From Pseudomonas lurida (GTDB lineage: Bacteria > Pseudomonadota > Gammaproteobacteria > Pseudomonadales > Pseudomonadaceae), in NCBI RefSeq assembly GCF_013522705.1, contig NZ_JAAMRE010000008.1, forward strand, positions 1 through 64,000: a DNA stretch of 64,000 nucleotides, given 5' to 3'. Below the pieces are notes generated by a model. That model ran no database searches and was not told the origin of the DNA. It was given only the letters and a program-made list of their open reading frames with translations. Position 1 is the stretch's first letter. Every line of letters starts with the position of its first letter. Position numbers and translations under genes: made by a program. Of the stretch, positions 9,882 through 19,383 are shown piece by piece.

Positions 9882-10631
9882 TCATGGCATGACATCGCCG
9901 GCATTCGGGCCCAGCGTCTGGCCGACGAACAGATTGCCGCCCGGCTCGCTGGCCAGCAGCACGGCGGTGGGTGCCACTTCATCGGCCAGGCCGAAGCGGC
10001 CAAGCGGTAACTCGGCAGCCTTGGCGCGTTTCCAGGCCGCGCTGATCCCGCCTACCAACGGCGTTTCGATCGGGCCGGGGGCGATGGCGTTGACCAGCAC
10101 GTTGTCCTTGGCGACTTCCAGAGCCAGGGATTTGGTAAAGCCAATCACCCCGGCCTTGGCGGCGGCGTAGTGGCTCAGCTCGGCGCCGCCCTTGATGCCC
10201 AATTGCGAGGCCACGTTGATAATCCGCCCCCAGCGCTGCGCCAGCATGTGCGGCAAGGCGCGCTGACTGGCGACGAATACGCTGGTGAGGTCGACGCGCA
10301 GCATGTCGTTCCACCTTTCGATGGACAGATCGACGCAACGCGCCTGGGTCAGCATGCCGGCGTTGTTGACCAGAATATCGATGCCGCCGAAGTGCTCGAC
10401 ACACCGGTCGACCCCGGCCTGAGCGCCTTCGACCGTACCGACATCGGCCACGCACTCGACCACCTCGGCCCCCAGGTTGCGGCAGGTGATGGCGGTTTCG
10501 GCGAGGCTGGCGGCATTGCGGTCGGCCAACAACAGGCGCGCACCTTCAACCGCATAAGCGCGGGCGATGGCGGCACCAATGCCGCTGCCGGCACCGGTGA
10601 TCACAGTGCGACGATCAGTGAGTTGAGGCAT
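9882..10631 (-). CDS. SDR-family oxidoreductase
   Basis: The 249-residue classical short-chain dehydrogenase has the NAD(P)-binding motif TGAGSGIG (12-19), NNAG (89-92) and the catalytic triad Ser142, Tyr155 and Lys159 in YAAAK. An Asp at the end of beta-2 (LLLADRN) favours NAD. The ATG at 10631 is chosen over a longer frame that reads through the REP array upstream. The substrate is not known; it probably oxidises a hydroxylated product of the catabolic cluster. It is separated from the second SDR gene by a 317-bp repeat array, yet lies in the same direction. Confidence 0.85.
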   Translation of the reverse strand: MPQLTDRRTVITGAGSGIGAAIARAYAVEGARLLLADRNAASLAETAITCRNLGAEVVECVADVGTVEGAQAGVDRCVEHFGGIDILVNNAGMLTQARCVDLSIERWNDMLRVDLTSVFVASQRALPHMLAQRWGRIINVASQLGIKGGAELSHYAAAKAGVIGFTKSLALEVAKDNVLVNAIAPGPIETPLVGGISAAWKRAKAAELPLGRFGLADEVAPTAVLLASEPGGNLFVGQTLGPNAGDVMP

Positions 10632-10660
10632 ATCGATTCTCCAGAAACAAACACAATTCC

Positions 10661-10946
10661 AATGTGAGAGGGGTCTGCCCCCCGATTGCAGCGGTTCAGC
10701 CAGGACAGCTGTGTCTGGCACACCCCCATCGGGGGCAAGCCCCCTCCCACAGTTGAAGCCAGTACATCCGCCGGGCCAGTGTCCTTCCAATGTGAGAGGG
10801 AGCTTGCCCCCTCCCACCGTTAAAGCGAGTACATCCGTCGTCCAGCGGCATTCCAATGTGGGAGGGGGCTTGCCCCCGATTGCGGCGGTTCAGCCAGGGC
10901 AGCTGTGCCTGACCCACCACCATCGGGGGCTTGCCCCCCTCGCACA
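10661..10946. repeat. Array of five REP units (two REPINs and a single)
   Basis: Units of the GTGGGAGGGGGCTTGCCCCCGAT family lie at 10663-10685 (forward), 10727-10750 (inverted), 10790-10816 (forward, itself palindromic), 10857-10880 (forward) and 10921-10945 (inverted). The spacers share sequence: GCGGTTCAGCCAGG(A/G)CAGCTGTG occurs after units 1 and 4, showing that the REPIN was duplicated. The array fills the 317-bp gap between the two SDR genes and could reduce or split transcription of the downstream half of the operon. Confidence 0.9.
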
Positions 10947-10948
10947 CA

Positions 10949-11710
10949 TCAGTCAGGCCAGCGTACGGTCAGGCCACCGTCGATGACGATGCTCTGGCCG
11001 GTCAGGTAGCTGGACGCATCACTGGTCAAGAACTGCACCAGCGACGCCACTTCATCGGCGCGCCCTACCCGGCCCAGCGGAATAGCGCGGGCGGCTTTGG
11101 CCAGGCCTTCAGGGCCGAGGGAGTTTTTTGCGTCCAGGGACTGCGGCGTCTCGATCAGCCCCGGGATCACTGCGTTGCACCGAATGCCCAGTGGCGCCAG
11201 TTCCACCGCCAGGGAGCGGCACAACCCCGGCACACCAGCCTTGGCGGCGGCGTAGTGACTGTGGTCCTGCCAGCCGTACACGCCGCCGGCAATCGACGAG
11301 ATTGCCACCAAGGCGCCGCCCTCGCGCATATGCCGGCTGGCGGCGCGGAACGTGCGCATGACGCCGGTCAGGTCGACATTGAGCATCTCGTCCCACAGCG
11401 CATCGGTCATCTCCAGCAACGGTGCGCGACGCAGCAGGCCGGCGTTGGCCACCGCATAGTCGAGCCGACCGAAATGCTGCATGGCCTGTGCGGCCAAGGC
11501 GTCCACCGAGGCGGTGTCGCCCACGTCCAGCAGCAGCATCAGGCACACGCCGCCGGCCTGTTGCACCAGGCTCACGGTGGTGTGCGGGTCATGGGGATCG
11601 GCCGGGAAATACCCGCCCACCACCGTCACGCCGCTGCGCGCATAGGCCACGGCGAGGGCTTGGCCGATGCCGCTGGCGGCACCGGTGATCAAGGCAACTT
11701 TACGATTCAT
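10949..11710 (-). CDS. SDR-family oxidoreductase
   Basis: The 253-residue product is a classical SDR with TGAASGIG (9-16), ANAG (88-91) and the catalytic residues Ser138/139, Tyr153 and Lys157 (YAAAK). The ATG at 11710 has a strong AAGGAG Shine-Dalgarno site. It starts 10 bp after the MFS stop, so both are in one operon with the deacetylase and amidase. The C-terminus [13 protein letters not shown] is typical of 3-ketoacyl-reductase-like SDRs that work on small alcohols. It differs clearly from the other SDR of the cluster, so two separate oxidation steps, or different substrates, are likely. The substrate is unknown. Confidence 0.85.
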   Translation of the reverse strand: MNRKVALITGAASGIGQALAVAYARSGVTVVGGYFPADPHDPHTTVSLVQQAGGVCLMLLLDVGDTASVDALAAQAMQHFGRLDYAVANAGLLRRAPLLEMTDALWDEMLNVDLTGVMRTFRAASRHMREGGALVAISSIAGGVYGWQDHSHYAAAKAGVPGLCRSLAVELAPLGIRCNAVIPGLIETPQSLDAKNSLGPEGLAKAARAIPLGRVGRADEVASLVQFLTSDASSYLTGQSIVIDGGLTVRWPD

Positions 11711-11720
11711 CTCACACTCC

Positions 11721-13061
11721 TTACTGCACGGTTTCCGGGCGGACATGGCGCGCGGCGAACATCAGCGCACCGGACAGGAAGCACGGCACCGCGCCGAACC
11801 ACAACGCGGCGGTCTGCCAGTCGCTGCCGGCGGACAACACCTGGGTGGCACCAAACCCTGCCACCACCGCACCGATAGGCCCCATGGCATGGATGATCGC
11901 GCCGCCGGTGGCGCGGATGCTGGTGGGGAAGCTTTCGCTGATAAAGAACAGCGCCGCCGAGTACGGCCCGATCAGGAAGAACAGGCCCAGGCTATACAAA
12001 CCGACCACCATGGCCATGTTGCTGGGGCCGAACAGCATGCCGGCGAACGACAGGCCGCCAAGCATCCAGCCCAGGCCGATCACATTGCGGCGGCCGATCT
12101 TGTCGCCCATCCAGCCATGGCTGAGGTAGCCGCAGTAACCCACCAGGTTCGACAGCACCAGGATGATCAGCGAGTTCTCGAACGAGATGTGGTGCACGCT
12201 GACGATCACCGACGTGCCCAGCACACTGAACACCTGGATCGCCGCCCAGTTGAGCAACAGCGCGGCGCCGATCACCAGGGTGGCGCGGCGTGCCGGACCA
12301 CGGAACGCGGCTTTGAGCCCGGCCTTGCTGTGTTCGTCGTAGTCCACGCCATAGGTCGCGGCGACGTTCTGCGCTTCGTTCACCGCGCCGCTTTTACGCA
12401 GCTCGCTGATGCGCTGATGGATCTGGAACTGCGGGCTCTCCTTGAGCTTGCGCGCCATGATTGCGATGACGATGGCCGGGATCGCCGCGAAGATAAAGCA
12501 GCCCTGCCAGCCGATGATCGGCAGCAACAACGCGGTCAACCCCGCCGCAATCAACGCCCCTACCGGCCAGCCGCCCTGCACCAGGCTGTAGATGAAGCCG
12601 CGACGTTTGGTCAGTCGCGGGTCTTGCGAGGCGCCGTACAGTTCGGTCAGGTAGGTGGCGTTGACGGTTTCTTCGGCATAGCCCAGACCGCCCAGGGAAC
12701 GGATCAGAATCAGCGGCGACTTGCCCCATGCCCCGCCGATCGCGGTCAGCGCTGAACACAGCGCCGACCCGGCCACGGTGAAAATAATCCCTTTGCGTCG
12801 CCCCAACTTGTCGACGATGGGGCCGATGGCCAGGGCGACCACGGCGGTGCCCACCGCCACCCAGGTCGCGATCTCGGCTTGCTCCACTTCGCCCCAGCCG
12901 AAATGCCGGCCGATCTCCGGCAGCAAGGTGCCGAACAGGATGAAGTCATACACCGCAAACACCCAGGCGAAAAACGCGATCCAGGTGGCGAAGCGCACTT
13001 CCTGGGACGACAGTTGCCGGGGCTTCCAACCGGTCAGGTCAAGCTTGTTGTAGATGGACAT
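11721..13061 (-). CDS. MFS transporter, metabolite:H+ symporter type
   Basis: The 446-residue protein has about twelve hydrophobic segments. The loop between helices 2 and 3 carries the MFS signature as DKLGRRKG, and the matching loop in the second half reads DKIGRRN. A long cytoplasmic loop lies in the middle (about residues 205-260). It looks like the sugar/aromatic-acid symporter branch and would import the compound degraded by the cluster. It lies 23 bp after the deacetylase stop and 10 bp before the second SDR gene, within the same operon. The substrate cannot be read from sequence. Confidence 0.85.
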   Translation of the reverse strand: MSIYNKLDLTGWKPRQLSSQEVRFATWIAFFAWVFAVYDFILFGTLLPEIGRHFGWGEVEQAEIATWVAVGTAVVALAIGPIVDKLGRRKGIIFTVAGSALCSALTAIGGAWGKSPLILIRSLGGLGYAEETVNATYLTELYGASQDPRLTKRRGFIYSLVQGGWPVGALIAAGLTALLLPIIGWQGCFIFAAIPAIVIAIMARKLKESPQFQIHQRISELRKSGAVNEAQNVAATYGVDYDEHSKAGLKAAFRGPARRATLVIGAALLLNWAAIQVFSVLGTSVIVSVHHISFENSLIILVLSNLVGYCGYLSHGWMGDKIGRRNVIGLGWMLGGLSFAGMLFGPSNMAMVVGLYSLGLFFLIGPYSAALFFISESFPTSIRATGGAIIHAMGPIGAVVAGFGATQVLSAGSDWQTAALWFGAVPCFLSGALMFAARHVRPETVQ

Positions 13062-13084
13062 GGGTGGCGCCTCAAGGGATGGGG

Positions 13085-13963
13085 TCAGGTACGCGGTTGA
13101 CGACGGATAAAGTCGTCGGCGATTTCATCGAACGTGACAAAACGCACCCCGGCATGGCCCTGGATGTGCTCGATCAGGCGCTCGAGCATCAGCAGCACTT
13201 GCGGGCGGCCGGATACGTCGGGGTGGATGGTCATGGTGAACACCGCGTGTTCGTGTTCGCGGTAGACCCAGTCGAACTGGTCGCGCCACATTTCTTCGAG
13301 GTGACGCGGGTTGACGAAGCCGTGGCTGTTGGGGGCTTTCTTGATGAACATCATCGGCGGCAGGTCATCCAGGTACCAGTTGGCCGGGATCTCCACCAGG
13401 TCGGTTTCTTCGCCGCGCACCAGGGGTTTCATCCAGGTGTCGGGGTGCTGGCTGTAGTCGATCTTGGTCCAGCTGTCGCCCTTGCGCACGTAGTAGGGGT
13501 GGAAGTCGTTGTGCATCAGGCTGTGGTCGTACTTGATGCCTTTTTTCAGCAGCAGCTCGTTGGTGACCTTGCTGAATTCCCACCACGGCGCAACGTAGCC
13601 GGTGGGGCGTTTGCCGGTGACCTGGGTGATCAGCTCGATGGATTTATCCAGCACGATTTCTTCCTGCTCGGCGGTCATCGCAATCGGATTTTCGTGGCTG
13701 TAGCCATGCACACCGATTTCGTGGCCGGCGTCGGCCACCGCCTTCATCTGCTCGGGGAAGGTTTCCATCGAGTGGCCGGGAATAAACCAGGTGGTGCGCA
13801 GGCCGTAGCGCTCGAACAACTTGAGCAGGCGCGGCGCGCCGACTTCGCCGGCGAACAGGCCGCGGGAGATGTCGTCCGGCGAGTCTTCGCCGCCGTAGGA
13901 ACCGAGCCAGCCGGCGACGGCGTCAACGTCGACGCCAAATGCACAGAGGATGTCTTTAGCCAT
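13085..13963 (-). CDS. CE4-fold deacetylase close to HpPgdA and cyclic imidase
   Basis: The 292-residue single-domain polysaccharide-deacetylase fold strongly resembles, from memory, Helicobacter pylori HpPgdA (HP0310) and the cyclic imide hydrolase of Pseudomonas putida. Visible metal ligands are Asp14 (in DVDAV), His86 and His90 (HGYSH); PGHS and YVAPWWEFS are also family-typical. There is no signal peptide, so it acts in the cytoplasm, which argues against peptidoglycan and for a small-molecule amidohydrolase. The neighbouring amidase would take a half-amide product. AAGGAG precedes the ATG, and the amidase stop is 11 bp upstream. Imidase activity (for example succinimide or maleimide to the half-amide) is inference. 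Confidence 0.8.
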   Translation of the reverse strand: MAKDILCAFGVDVDAVAGWLGSYGGEDSPDDISRGLFAGEVGAPRLLKLFERYGLRTTWFIPGHSMETFPEQMKAVADAGHEIGVHGYSHENPIAMTAEQEEIVLDKSIELITQVTGKRPTGYVAPWWEFSKVTNELLLKKGIKYDHSLMHNDFHPYYVRKGDSWTKIDYSQHPDTWMKPLVRGEETDLVEIPANWYLDDLPPMMFIKKAPNSHGFVNPRHLEEMWRDQFDWVYREHEHAVFTMTIHPDVSGRPQVLLMLERLIEHIQGHAGVRFVTFDEIADDFIRRQPRT

Positions 13964-13974
13964 GGTGTGTCTCC

Positions 13975-15306
13975 TTAAACGTTAAGTACGGATTCGACGG
14001 ACAACGCGGCGCGCAGCAGGCGCGCGTCCTCCCCCGTCGGGGCGCTGAGCAGCATCCCGGTGGGCAGGCCCAGGGCGTCGCGGCCGCTGGGCAGGGTCAC
14101 GCCGGGCATGTCCAGCAGGCTGCCGGGCATGGTCAGGCGCAGGGTGGCGAGGTTGGTGGTGGCGAAAAGTTGATCGTCGGCTTCCAGTGGGGCCAGGGGC
14201 GGGGCGACGTGGGCGACGGTGGGTGTGATCAGGATCGCGCCGTCGAGGTCGTCGACCACGTGTTGTTGCAGGCGTTGGCGCGCTTCGATCAGGCCGATCA
14301 ACTGGCTGGCCGGCAGGCCGCGCGCGGTTTCAAGGCGGCGCCGCACGCGTGGATCAAGTTGCGCGGCGTTGCAGCTGTCGAGCAGGGCCTCGTGCAGGGC
14401 GAAGGCTTCGAAGGCACCGAGCCAGCCTTGTTGCTGGATCAGTTCCAGCGTGGCCTTGAAAGCGGGGCTTTCCCGATTTTCGATCAAGGCACCGGCGGCC
14501 TTCAGTTGCTCCACGGCGCGCAGCAGGTTATTGCCCACGGCCGGCTCAACGTTGCTCAGCACACTGTGCTCCAGCACAAACCGCTGCCCCTTGAGGCTGC
14601 GCGGCATGTGGCGTTGAGCTCGGCCGTGGAGCAGATCGTCCAGGGTCAGTGCATCGCGCACGCTGCGCGTCAACGGGCCAAGGCTGTCGAGGGAACGGGC
14701 CAGAGGGAAGACGCCGTCGCGGCTGTAGCGCCGGCTGCTGCTGCGATACCCCACCAGGCCGTTGAGCGCCGAGGGGATGCGGATCGACCCGGCGGTGTCG
14801 GTGCCCATGGCGATCGGCACGATACCGGCGGCGACGGCCACCGCCGAACCGGACGACGAGCCGCCGGGAATCCGCGGCTGATCGCTGCCATAGGGGTTGT
14901 GCGGCGTACCGTAATGCGGGTTGAGGCCCAGACCGGAATAGGCCAGTTCACTGAGGTTGGTTTTGCCGACGCTGACCATCCCGGCGCGGCACAACAGGCC
15001 GACAATGGGCGCATCGAGCACGGCGGCGGGCGCATTACGACGGTAGGCGGTGCCGGCGGTGGTGACGCTGCCGGCGACGTCGAACAAGTCTTTCCACACC
15101 AGGGGCACACCATCGAACCCGCTCAGTGGCTGACCGGCACGCCAGCGGGCGGCGGCGGCCTCGGCTTCACGGCGGGCGCGCTCGGCGGTGAGGCTGATAA
15201 ACACGCTGCTCGACCGTTGGGCCTGGTCGAGCGCATGTTCAAGCGCTTGCACCGGATCGCTGCGACCGCTGGCGAAATCCTCGGCCATTGACGTGGCATC
15301 TGGCAT
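13975..15306 (-). CDS. Amidase-signature hydrolase
   Basis: The 443-residue member of the amidase signature family shows the Ser-cisSer-Lys triad: Lys72 in WKDLFDV, the serine-rich loop PGGSSSGSA (about 148-155) and the nucleophile Ser174 in [11 protein letters not shown]. Two adjacent ATG codons (15309 and 15306) follow GGGGTGTG; the second has the better spacing. It is the first gene of the reverse operon and diverges from the double-winged-helix regulator across a 290-bp region with inverted repeats. Next to an imidase-like enzyme, a half-amidase role that releases ammonia and a dicarboxylate is plausible. Biuret- or allophanate-type amidases are alternatives. Confidence 0.85.
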   Translation of the reverse strand: MPDATSMAEDFASGRSDPVQALEHALDQAQRSSSVFISLTAERARREAEAAAARWRAGQPLSGFDGVPLVWKDLFDVAGSVTTAGTAYRRNAPAAVLDAPIVGLLCRAGMVSVGKTNLSELAYSGLGLNPHYGTPHNPYGSDQPRIPGGSSSGSAVAVAAGIVPIAMGTDTAGSIRIPSALNGLVGYRSSSRRYSRDGVFPLARSLDSLGPLTRSVRDALTLDDLLHGRAQRHMPRSLKGQRFVLEHSVLSNVEPAVGNNLLRAVEQLKAAGALIENRESPAFKATLELIQQQGWLGAFEAFALHEALLDSCNAAQLDPRVRRRLETARGLPASQLIGLIEARQRLQQHVVDDLDGAILITPTVAHVAPPLAPLEADDQLFATTNLATLRLTMPGSLLDMPGVTLPSGRDALGLPTGMLLSAPTGEDARLLRAALSVESVLNV

Positions 15307-15327
15307 CATCACACCCCACTCTAAAAC

Positions 15328-15348
15328 GTACATATTAATAAAATGTAC
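15328..15348. promoter_or_regulatory. Inverted repeat GTACAT-N9-ATGTAC
   Basis: A perfect 6-bp dyad with an AT-rich centre lies about 20 bp upstream of the amidase start. It overlaps where the amidase promoter would be and is a candidate operator for the divergent GntR-type regulator. Its TACAT/ATGTA core recurs at 15491-15517 next to the regulator gene. Confidence 0.5.
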
Positions 15349-15435
15349 ATTTTACAAAGGCAGTATCCGTGCCAGCCTGTGTTCGTGGGTTGACGATTAA
15401 TCCGTGGCTGTCGCCAAGAATCGCGGGATAGAGGC

Positions 15436-15453
15436 TTTTCCAACGTTGGAAAA
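15436..15453. promoter_or_regulatory. Perfect 18-bp palindrome TTTTCCAACGTTGGAAAA
   Basis: This is an uninterrupted palindrome in the middle of the amidase/regulator divergent region. It is not followed by a T-run that would suggest termination, and it lies between two AT-rich dyads. The form is that of a dimeric repressor or activator site. The protein that binds it is unknown; it differs from the TACAT-type dyads and may belong to a second regulator. Confidence 0.5.
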
Positions 15454-15490
15454 ATCTGACGGGTAAAGGAAATCTCCGCCAGGCCCAAAT

Positions 15491-15517
15491 AATGTATGTT
15501 TTATTAATAAATACATT
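15491..15517. promoter_or_regulatory. Inverted repeat AATGTAT-N13-ATACATT
   Basis: A perfect 7-bp dyad lies 80-107 bp upstream of the regulator start. Its arm shares the ATGTA core with the dyad at 15328-15348, so the pair may be two operators for the same protein, giving both autoregulation and control of the catabolic operon. Confidence 0.5.
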
Positions 15518-15597
15518 TTGGTGCAGAAAAGTAACAACGCCTCGGCCAAGGCCCCAAAAAAGTGCCTCCGGCGTGGCGCAGAGTGACAGGCGCTTCT

Positions 15598-16632
15598 ATG
15601 AGAGAATCCCCGGCCATCGTCCTACATGCCTTTGAGAAATCGATGAAAGCAGCATCCTCCTCGGCCTCCCGTTACGCGATGATTCACCAGGTGTTGCGTG
15701 ACGCGATTGTCAGCGGCACCGCGCGGCACGGGCTGGTATTGCTGGAAGCGCCCCTGGCCGAACTGTTCGGCACCAGTCGCGTGCCGGTGCGCAAGGCGTT
15801 GGATCTGCTGCATGACGAAGGCCTGATCTGCCGCTTCAACGGCCGTGGTTATCTGATCAACCCCGAAGGCCTGGCGATGGAGCCGCTGCGCCTGCCCTTG
15901 AGCCATGCGCACCTGGGCCTCAATGGCGAGGCCGAACTGATGGACACTCGGCCGCTGGGCGAGCGCATCGTCGAGGAGATCGGCGCGGCGCTGTCCACCT
16001 GTATCGCCTTCGGCCATTACCGCCTGGATGAGCAAGCTGCCGCCGACCATTACGGGGTAAGCCGCGCGGTGGTGCGTGAGGCGCTGATGCGCCTGCGCGA
16101 CCGCGGCCTGGTGGAAAAGGAGCCCTATTCCCAATGGCTGGCGGGGCCTCTGACCGCGCGGGAAGTCACCGAAGATTACGAATTGCGCGCCTGCCTGGAA
16201 CCCGAAGCCTTGCGCCAGAGTGCACCGAACCTCGACCGCGACATGCTGGAAGCCATGCTGCAGCGCGTACTGGATGCCCAGGCCAGCCCCCAGTGCAGCC
16301 TGGAAGCCATCGAGCAGATCGAAGAGGACTTGCACCAGCGCTGCCTGGCCGGCCTGCAAAACCGCAAGATTGCCGCGTTGATTCGCCAGGGCCAGAGCCC
16401 GATGATCATCAGCCGGATCTTTTACCGATTGCTGGGGATCGGCGCCGACCCGGCGATGCTCGCCGAACATCGCTTGATTTTGGAGCTGCTGCTGCATGGC
16501 GCATTCGATGCGGCGGCGTTGAACCTGCGCGAGCACTTGCAACGGGCCCGGCAGCGGATGCTGCAGCGCTTGAAAGTGCTATCGGTGCTGCCGGAACAGC
16601 CACTCCCCGCCTACCTTCATAAAATCAGCTGA
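15598..16632 (+). CDS. GntR-type regulator with two winged-helix domains
   Basis: From ATG 15598 the product has 344 residues. Two GntR-like DNA-binding domains are visible in series. The first spans about 26-91, with FGTSRVPVRKALDLLHDEGL and the wing GRGYLI. The second spans about 119-183, with YGVSRAVVREALMRLRDRGL. A helical C-terminal ligand domain of FCD type follows at about 188-318. Normal FadR-subfamily proteins have one such DNA-binding domain and about 220-250 residues. The divergent position and inverted repeats suggest control of the amidase/imidase operon. A second in-frame ATG at 15643 is possible. The effector is unknown. Confidence 0.85.
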   Translation: MRESPAIVLHAFEKSMKAASSSASRYAMIHQVLRDAIVSGTARHGLVLLEAPLAELFGTSRVPVRKALDLLHDEGLICRFNGRGYLINPEGLAMEPLRLPLSHAHLGLNGEAELMDTRPLGERIVEEIGAALSTCIAFGHYRLDEQAAADHYGVSRAVVREALMRLRDRGLVEKEPYSQWLAGPLTAREVTEDYELRACLEPEALRQSAPNLDRDMLEAMLQRVLDAQASPQCSLEAIEQIEEDLHQRCLAGLQNRKIAALIRQGQSPMIISRIFYRLLGIGADPAMLAEHRLILELLLHGAFDAAALNLREHLQRARQRMLQRLKVLSVLPEQPLPAYLHKIS

Positions 16633-16638
16633 CCCAAT

Positions 16639-16661
16639 GTGGGAGCAGCCCCCTCCCCCAT
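16639..16661. repeat. Degenerate REP unit
   Basis: GTGGGAGCAGCCCCCTCCCCCAT is a decayed member of the GTGGGAGGGGGCTTGCCCCCGAT repeat family. It follows the regulator stop by a few bases and may serve as its transcript end. The rest of the gap up to asrA holds the heat-shock-type promoter. Confidence 0.55.
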
Positions 16662-16714
16662 GAGCGGGTCGCCGCAGTAATTTCATGCAATATGTTGCTA
16701 TCTCACCCCCACCA

Positions 16715-16743
16715 TTGAAACCACCGCTACCTCGCCCCATCTA
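16715..16743 (+). promoter_or_regulatory. Sigma-32 (heat-shock) type promoter of asrA
   Basis: TTGAAA (16715-16720), a 14-bp spacer and CCCCATCTA (16735-16743) match the sigma-32 consensus CTTGAAA-N11-16-CCCCATNTA closely. The predicted start of transcription is about 25 bp upstream of the asrA ATG at 16773. This agrees with a stress role for AsrA. Confidence 0.75.
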
Positions 16744-16772
16744 AGCACCATACTTCCTGATGCAGGTGCCCC

Positions 16773-19193
16773 ATGAGCGACCAGCAAGAATTTCCCGATT
16801 ACGACCTTAACGACTACGCCGATCCCGAAAACGCTGAAACCCCCTCGACCAATACCGGCCTGGCCCTGCCCGGTCAGAACCTGCCGGACAAGGTCTATAT
16901 CATCCCGATCCACAATCGGCCGTTTTTCCCCGCGCAAGTGTTGCCGGTGATCGTCAATGAAGAGCCCTGGGCCGAAACCCTGGAACTGGTGAGCAAGTCC
17001 GAGCATCACTCCCTGGCCCTGTTTTTCATGGACACGCCGCCGGAAGACCCGCGCCACTTCGACACTTCCAGCCTGCCTTTGTATGGCACCCTGGTGAAGG
17101 TGCACCACGCCAGCCGCGAAAACGGCAAGCTGCAATTCGTCGCCCAGGGCCTGACCCGCGTGAGGATTCGCACCTGGCTCAAGCACCACCGCCCGCCGTA
17201 TCTGGTGGAAGTCGAATACCCGCACCAGCCGTCCGAGCCGACCGACGAGGTCAAGGCTTACGGCATGGCGCTGATCAACGCCATCAAGGAACTGCTGCCC
17301 CTCAACCCGCTGTACAGCGAAGAGTTGAAGAATTACCTCAACCGCTTCAGCCCCAACGACCCGTCGCCGCTGACCGACTTTGCCGCCGCCCTCACCTCCG
17401 CCACCGGCAACGAGCTGCAGGAAGTGCTGGACTGCGTGCCCATGCTCAAGCGCATGGAGAAAGTACTGCCGATGCTGCGCAAGGAAGTCGAAGTCGCGCG
17501 CCTGCAAAAAGAGCTGTCCGCGGAGGTGAACCGCAAGATCGGCGAGCACCAGCGCGAGTTCTTCCTCAAGGAACAGCTCAAAGTCATCCAGCAGGAGCTG
17601 GGCTTGACCAAGGACGACCGCAGCGCGGACGTCGAGCAGTTCGAGCAGCGCCTGGAAGGCAAAGTGTTGCCGGCCCAGGCGAAAAAACGCATCGACGAAG
17701 AACTGAACAAACTGTCGATCCTGGAAACCGGCTCGCCGGAATACGCGGTCACGCGCAACTACCTGGATTGGGCCACCTCGGTGCCATGGGGCGTGTACGG
17801 CAAGGACAAGCTCGACCTCAAGCACGCCCGCAAGGTGCTGGATAAACACCACGCGGGCCTCGACGACATCAAGAGCCGCATCCTCGAATTCCTTGCCGTG
17901 GGCGCCTACAAAGGCGAAGTCGCCGGTTCCATCGTGCTGCTGGTGGGTCCGCCGGGCGTGGGTAAGACGAGCGTGGGCAAATCCATCGCCGAATCCCTGG
18001 GCCGGCCGTTCTACCGTTTCAGTGTCGGTGGCATGCGCGACGAGGCCGAGATCAAGGGCCATCGCCGCACCTACATCGGCGCCCTGCCGGGCAAACTGGT
18101 GCAGGCGTTGAAAGATGTGGAAGTGATGAACCCGGTGATCATGCTCGACGAGATCGACAAGATGGGCCAGAGCTTCCAGGGCGACCCGGCGTCGGCGCTG
18201 CTGGAAACCCTGGACCCGGAGCAGAACGTCGAATTCCTCGACCACTACCTGGACCTGCGCCTGGATCTGTCCAAGGTGCTGTTCGTGTGCACCGCCAACA
18301 CCCTGGATTCCATCCCCGGCCCATTGCTCGACCGTATGGAAGTGATTCGCCTGTCGGGCTATATCACCGAAGAAAAAGTCGCCATCGCCAAGCGCCACCT
18401 GTGGCCCAAGCAACTGGAAAAAGCCGGTGTGGCGAAGAACAGCCTGACCATCAGCGACGGGGCACTGCGCGCGCTGATCGACGGTTACGCCCGTGAAGCC
18501 GGGGTGCGCCAGCTGGAGAAGCAGCTGGGTAAACTGGTGCGCAAGGCCGTGGTCAAGTTGCTGGATGCGCCGGACACGGTGATCAAGATCGGCAACAAGG
18601 ATCTGGAAAGCTCCCTGGGCATGCCGGTGTTTCGCAACGAACAAGTACTGTCCGGCACCGGGGTCATCACCGGCCTGGCGTGGACCAGCATGGGCGGCGC
18701 GACCTTGCCGATCGAAGCGACGCGCATCCACACCCTCAACCGTGGCTTCAAGCTCACGGGCCAGTTGGGTGAAGTGATGAAGGAGTCCGCCGAAATTGCC
18801 TACAGCTACATCAGTTCGAATCTGAAATCGTTCGGCGGCGATCCGAAATTCTTTGACGAAGCCTTCGTGCACCTGCACGTACCGGAAGGCGCCACACCGA
18901 AGGACGGCCCGAGCGCCGGCGTGACCATGGCCAGCGCGCTGTTGTCGCTGGCACGCAACCAACCGCCGAAAAAAGGCGTGGCCATGACCGGCGAGCTGAC
19001 GCTGACCGGGCATGTGCTGCCGATTGGCGGCGTGCGCGAAAAAGTCATCGCGGCGCGGCGTCAGAAGATCCATGAACTGATCCTGCCGGAACCGAACCGT
19101 GGCAGCTTTGAAGAATTGCCGGAGTACCTGAAGGAAGGCATGACGGTGCATTTCGCCAAGCGCTTTGCGGATGTGGCGAAGGTGCTGTTCTGA
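16773..19193 (+). CDS. asrA: Lon-like ATP-dependent protease AsrA
   Basis: The 806-residue Lon-family protease has an N-terminal substrate domain (about 40-245), a coiled-coil helical part (about 245-340), an AAA+ module with Walker A GPPGVGKTS near residue 391, Walker B VIMLDEIDK, and a C-terminal proteolytic domain with the Ser714 (KDGPSAG) and Lys757 (GVREK) dyad. It carries an acidic N-terminal extension of about 40 residues that housekeeping Lon lacks. Gene order with icp and a YhhN gene next matches P. aeruginosa PA0779-PA0777, where AsrA supports the heat-shock-like response to aminoglycosides. The sigma-32-type promoter fits. It is a second Lon, not the clpX-linked one. Confidence 0.9.
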   Translation: MSDQQEFPDYDLNDYADPENAETPSTNTGLALPGQNLPDKVYIIPIHNRPFFPAQVLPVIVNEEPWAETLELVSKSEHHSLALFFMDTPPEDPRHFDTSSLPLYGTLVKVHHASRENGKLQFVAQGLTRVRIRTWLKHHRPPYLVEVEYPHQPSEPTDEVKAYGMALINAIKELLPLNPLYSEELKNYLNRFSPNDPSPLTDFAAALTSATGNELQEVLDCVPMLKRMEKVLPMLRKEVEVARLQKELSAEVNRKIGEHQREFFLKEQLKVIQQELGLTKDDRSADVEQFEQRLEGKVLPAQAKKRIDEELNKLSILETGSPEYAVTRNYLDWATSVPWGVYGKDKLDLKHARKVLDKHHAGLDDIKSRILEFLAVGAYKGEVAGSIVLLVGPPGVGKTSVGKSIAESLGRPFYRFSVGGMRDEAEIKGHRRTYIGALPGKLVQALKDVEVMNPVIMLDEIDKMGQSFQGDPASALLETLDPEQNVEFLDHYLDLRLDLSKVLFVCTANTLDSIPGPLLDRMEVIRLSGYITEEKVAIAKRHLWPKQLEKAGVAKNSLTISDGALRALIDGYAREAGVRQLEKQLGKLVRKAVVKLLDAPDTVIKIGNKDLESSLGMPVFRNEQVLSGTGVITGLAWTSMGGATLPIEATRIHTLNRGFKLTGQLGEVMKESAEIAYSYISSNLKSFGGDPKFFDEAFVHLHVPEGATPKDGPSAGVTMASALLSLARNQPPKKGVAMTGELTLTGHVLPIGGVREKVIAARRQKIHELILPEPNRGSFEELPEYLKEGMTVHFAKRFADVAKVLF

Positions 19194-19218
19194 TAGACCG
19201 TTAGCGCTTGCACTGGCC

Positions 19219-19292
19219 TCATCGGGGGCAAGCCCCCTCCCACACTTGAATGGGTTCACAACTCAACCTGTGGGAGGGGGCTTGCCCCCGAT
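19219..19292. repeat. REPIN between asrA and icp
   Basis: An inverted REP (ATCGGGGGCAAGCCCCCTCCCACA, 19220-19244) faces a forward unit (19270-19292) across a 25-bp spacer. It probably forms a large hairpin at the 3' end of the asrA transcript. Confidence 0.9.
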
Positions 19293-19383
19293 GGCGTAAG
19301 TGGCCGCAACCTGTATCCAGCGTGTAACACCCGGTCTTATCTTCGGTTATGCTCGGTCTTCGTCGCCAAACATCGGAGCCCTC

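Noticed and set aside
10661..10946. CRISPR-like repetition
   Set aside because: The repeats are palindromic REP units in both orientations, with related rather than unique spacers and no cas genes.
13085..13963. Peptidoglycan deacetylase or PuuE allantoinase as the name for the CE4 protein
   Set aside because: It has no signal peptide and so cannot reach peptidoglycan, and the sequence is of the HpPgdA/imidase type rather than that of PuuE; no purine genes are nearby.
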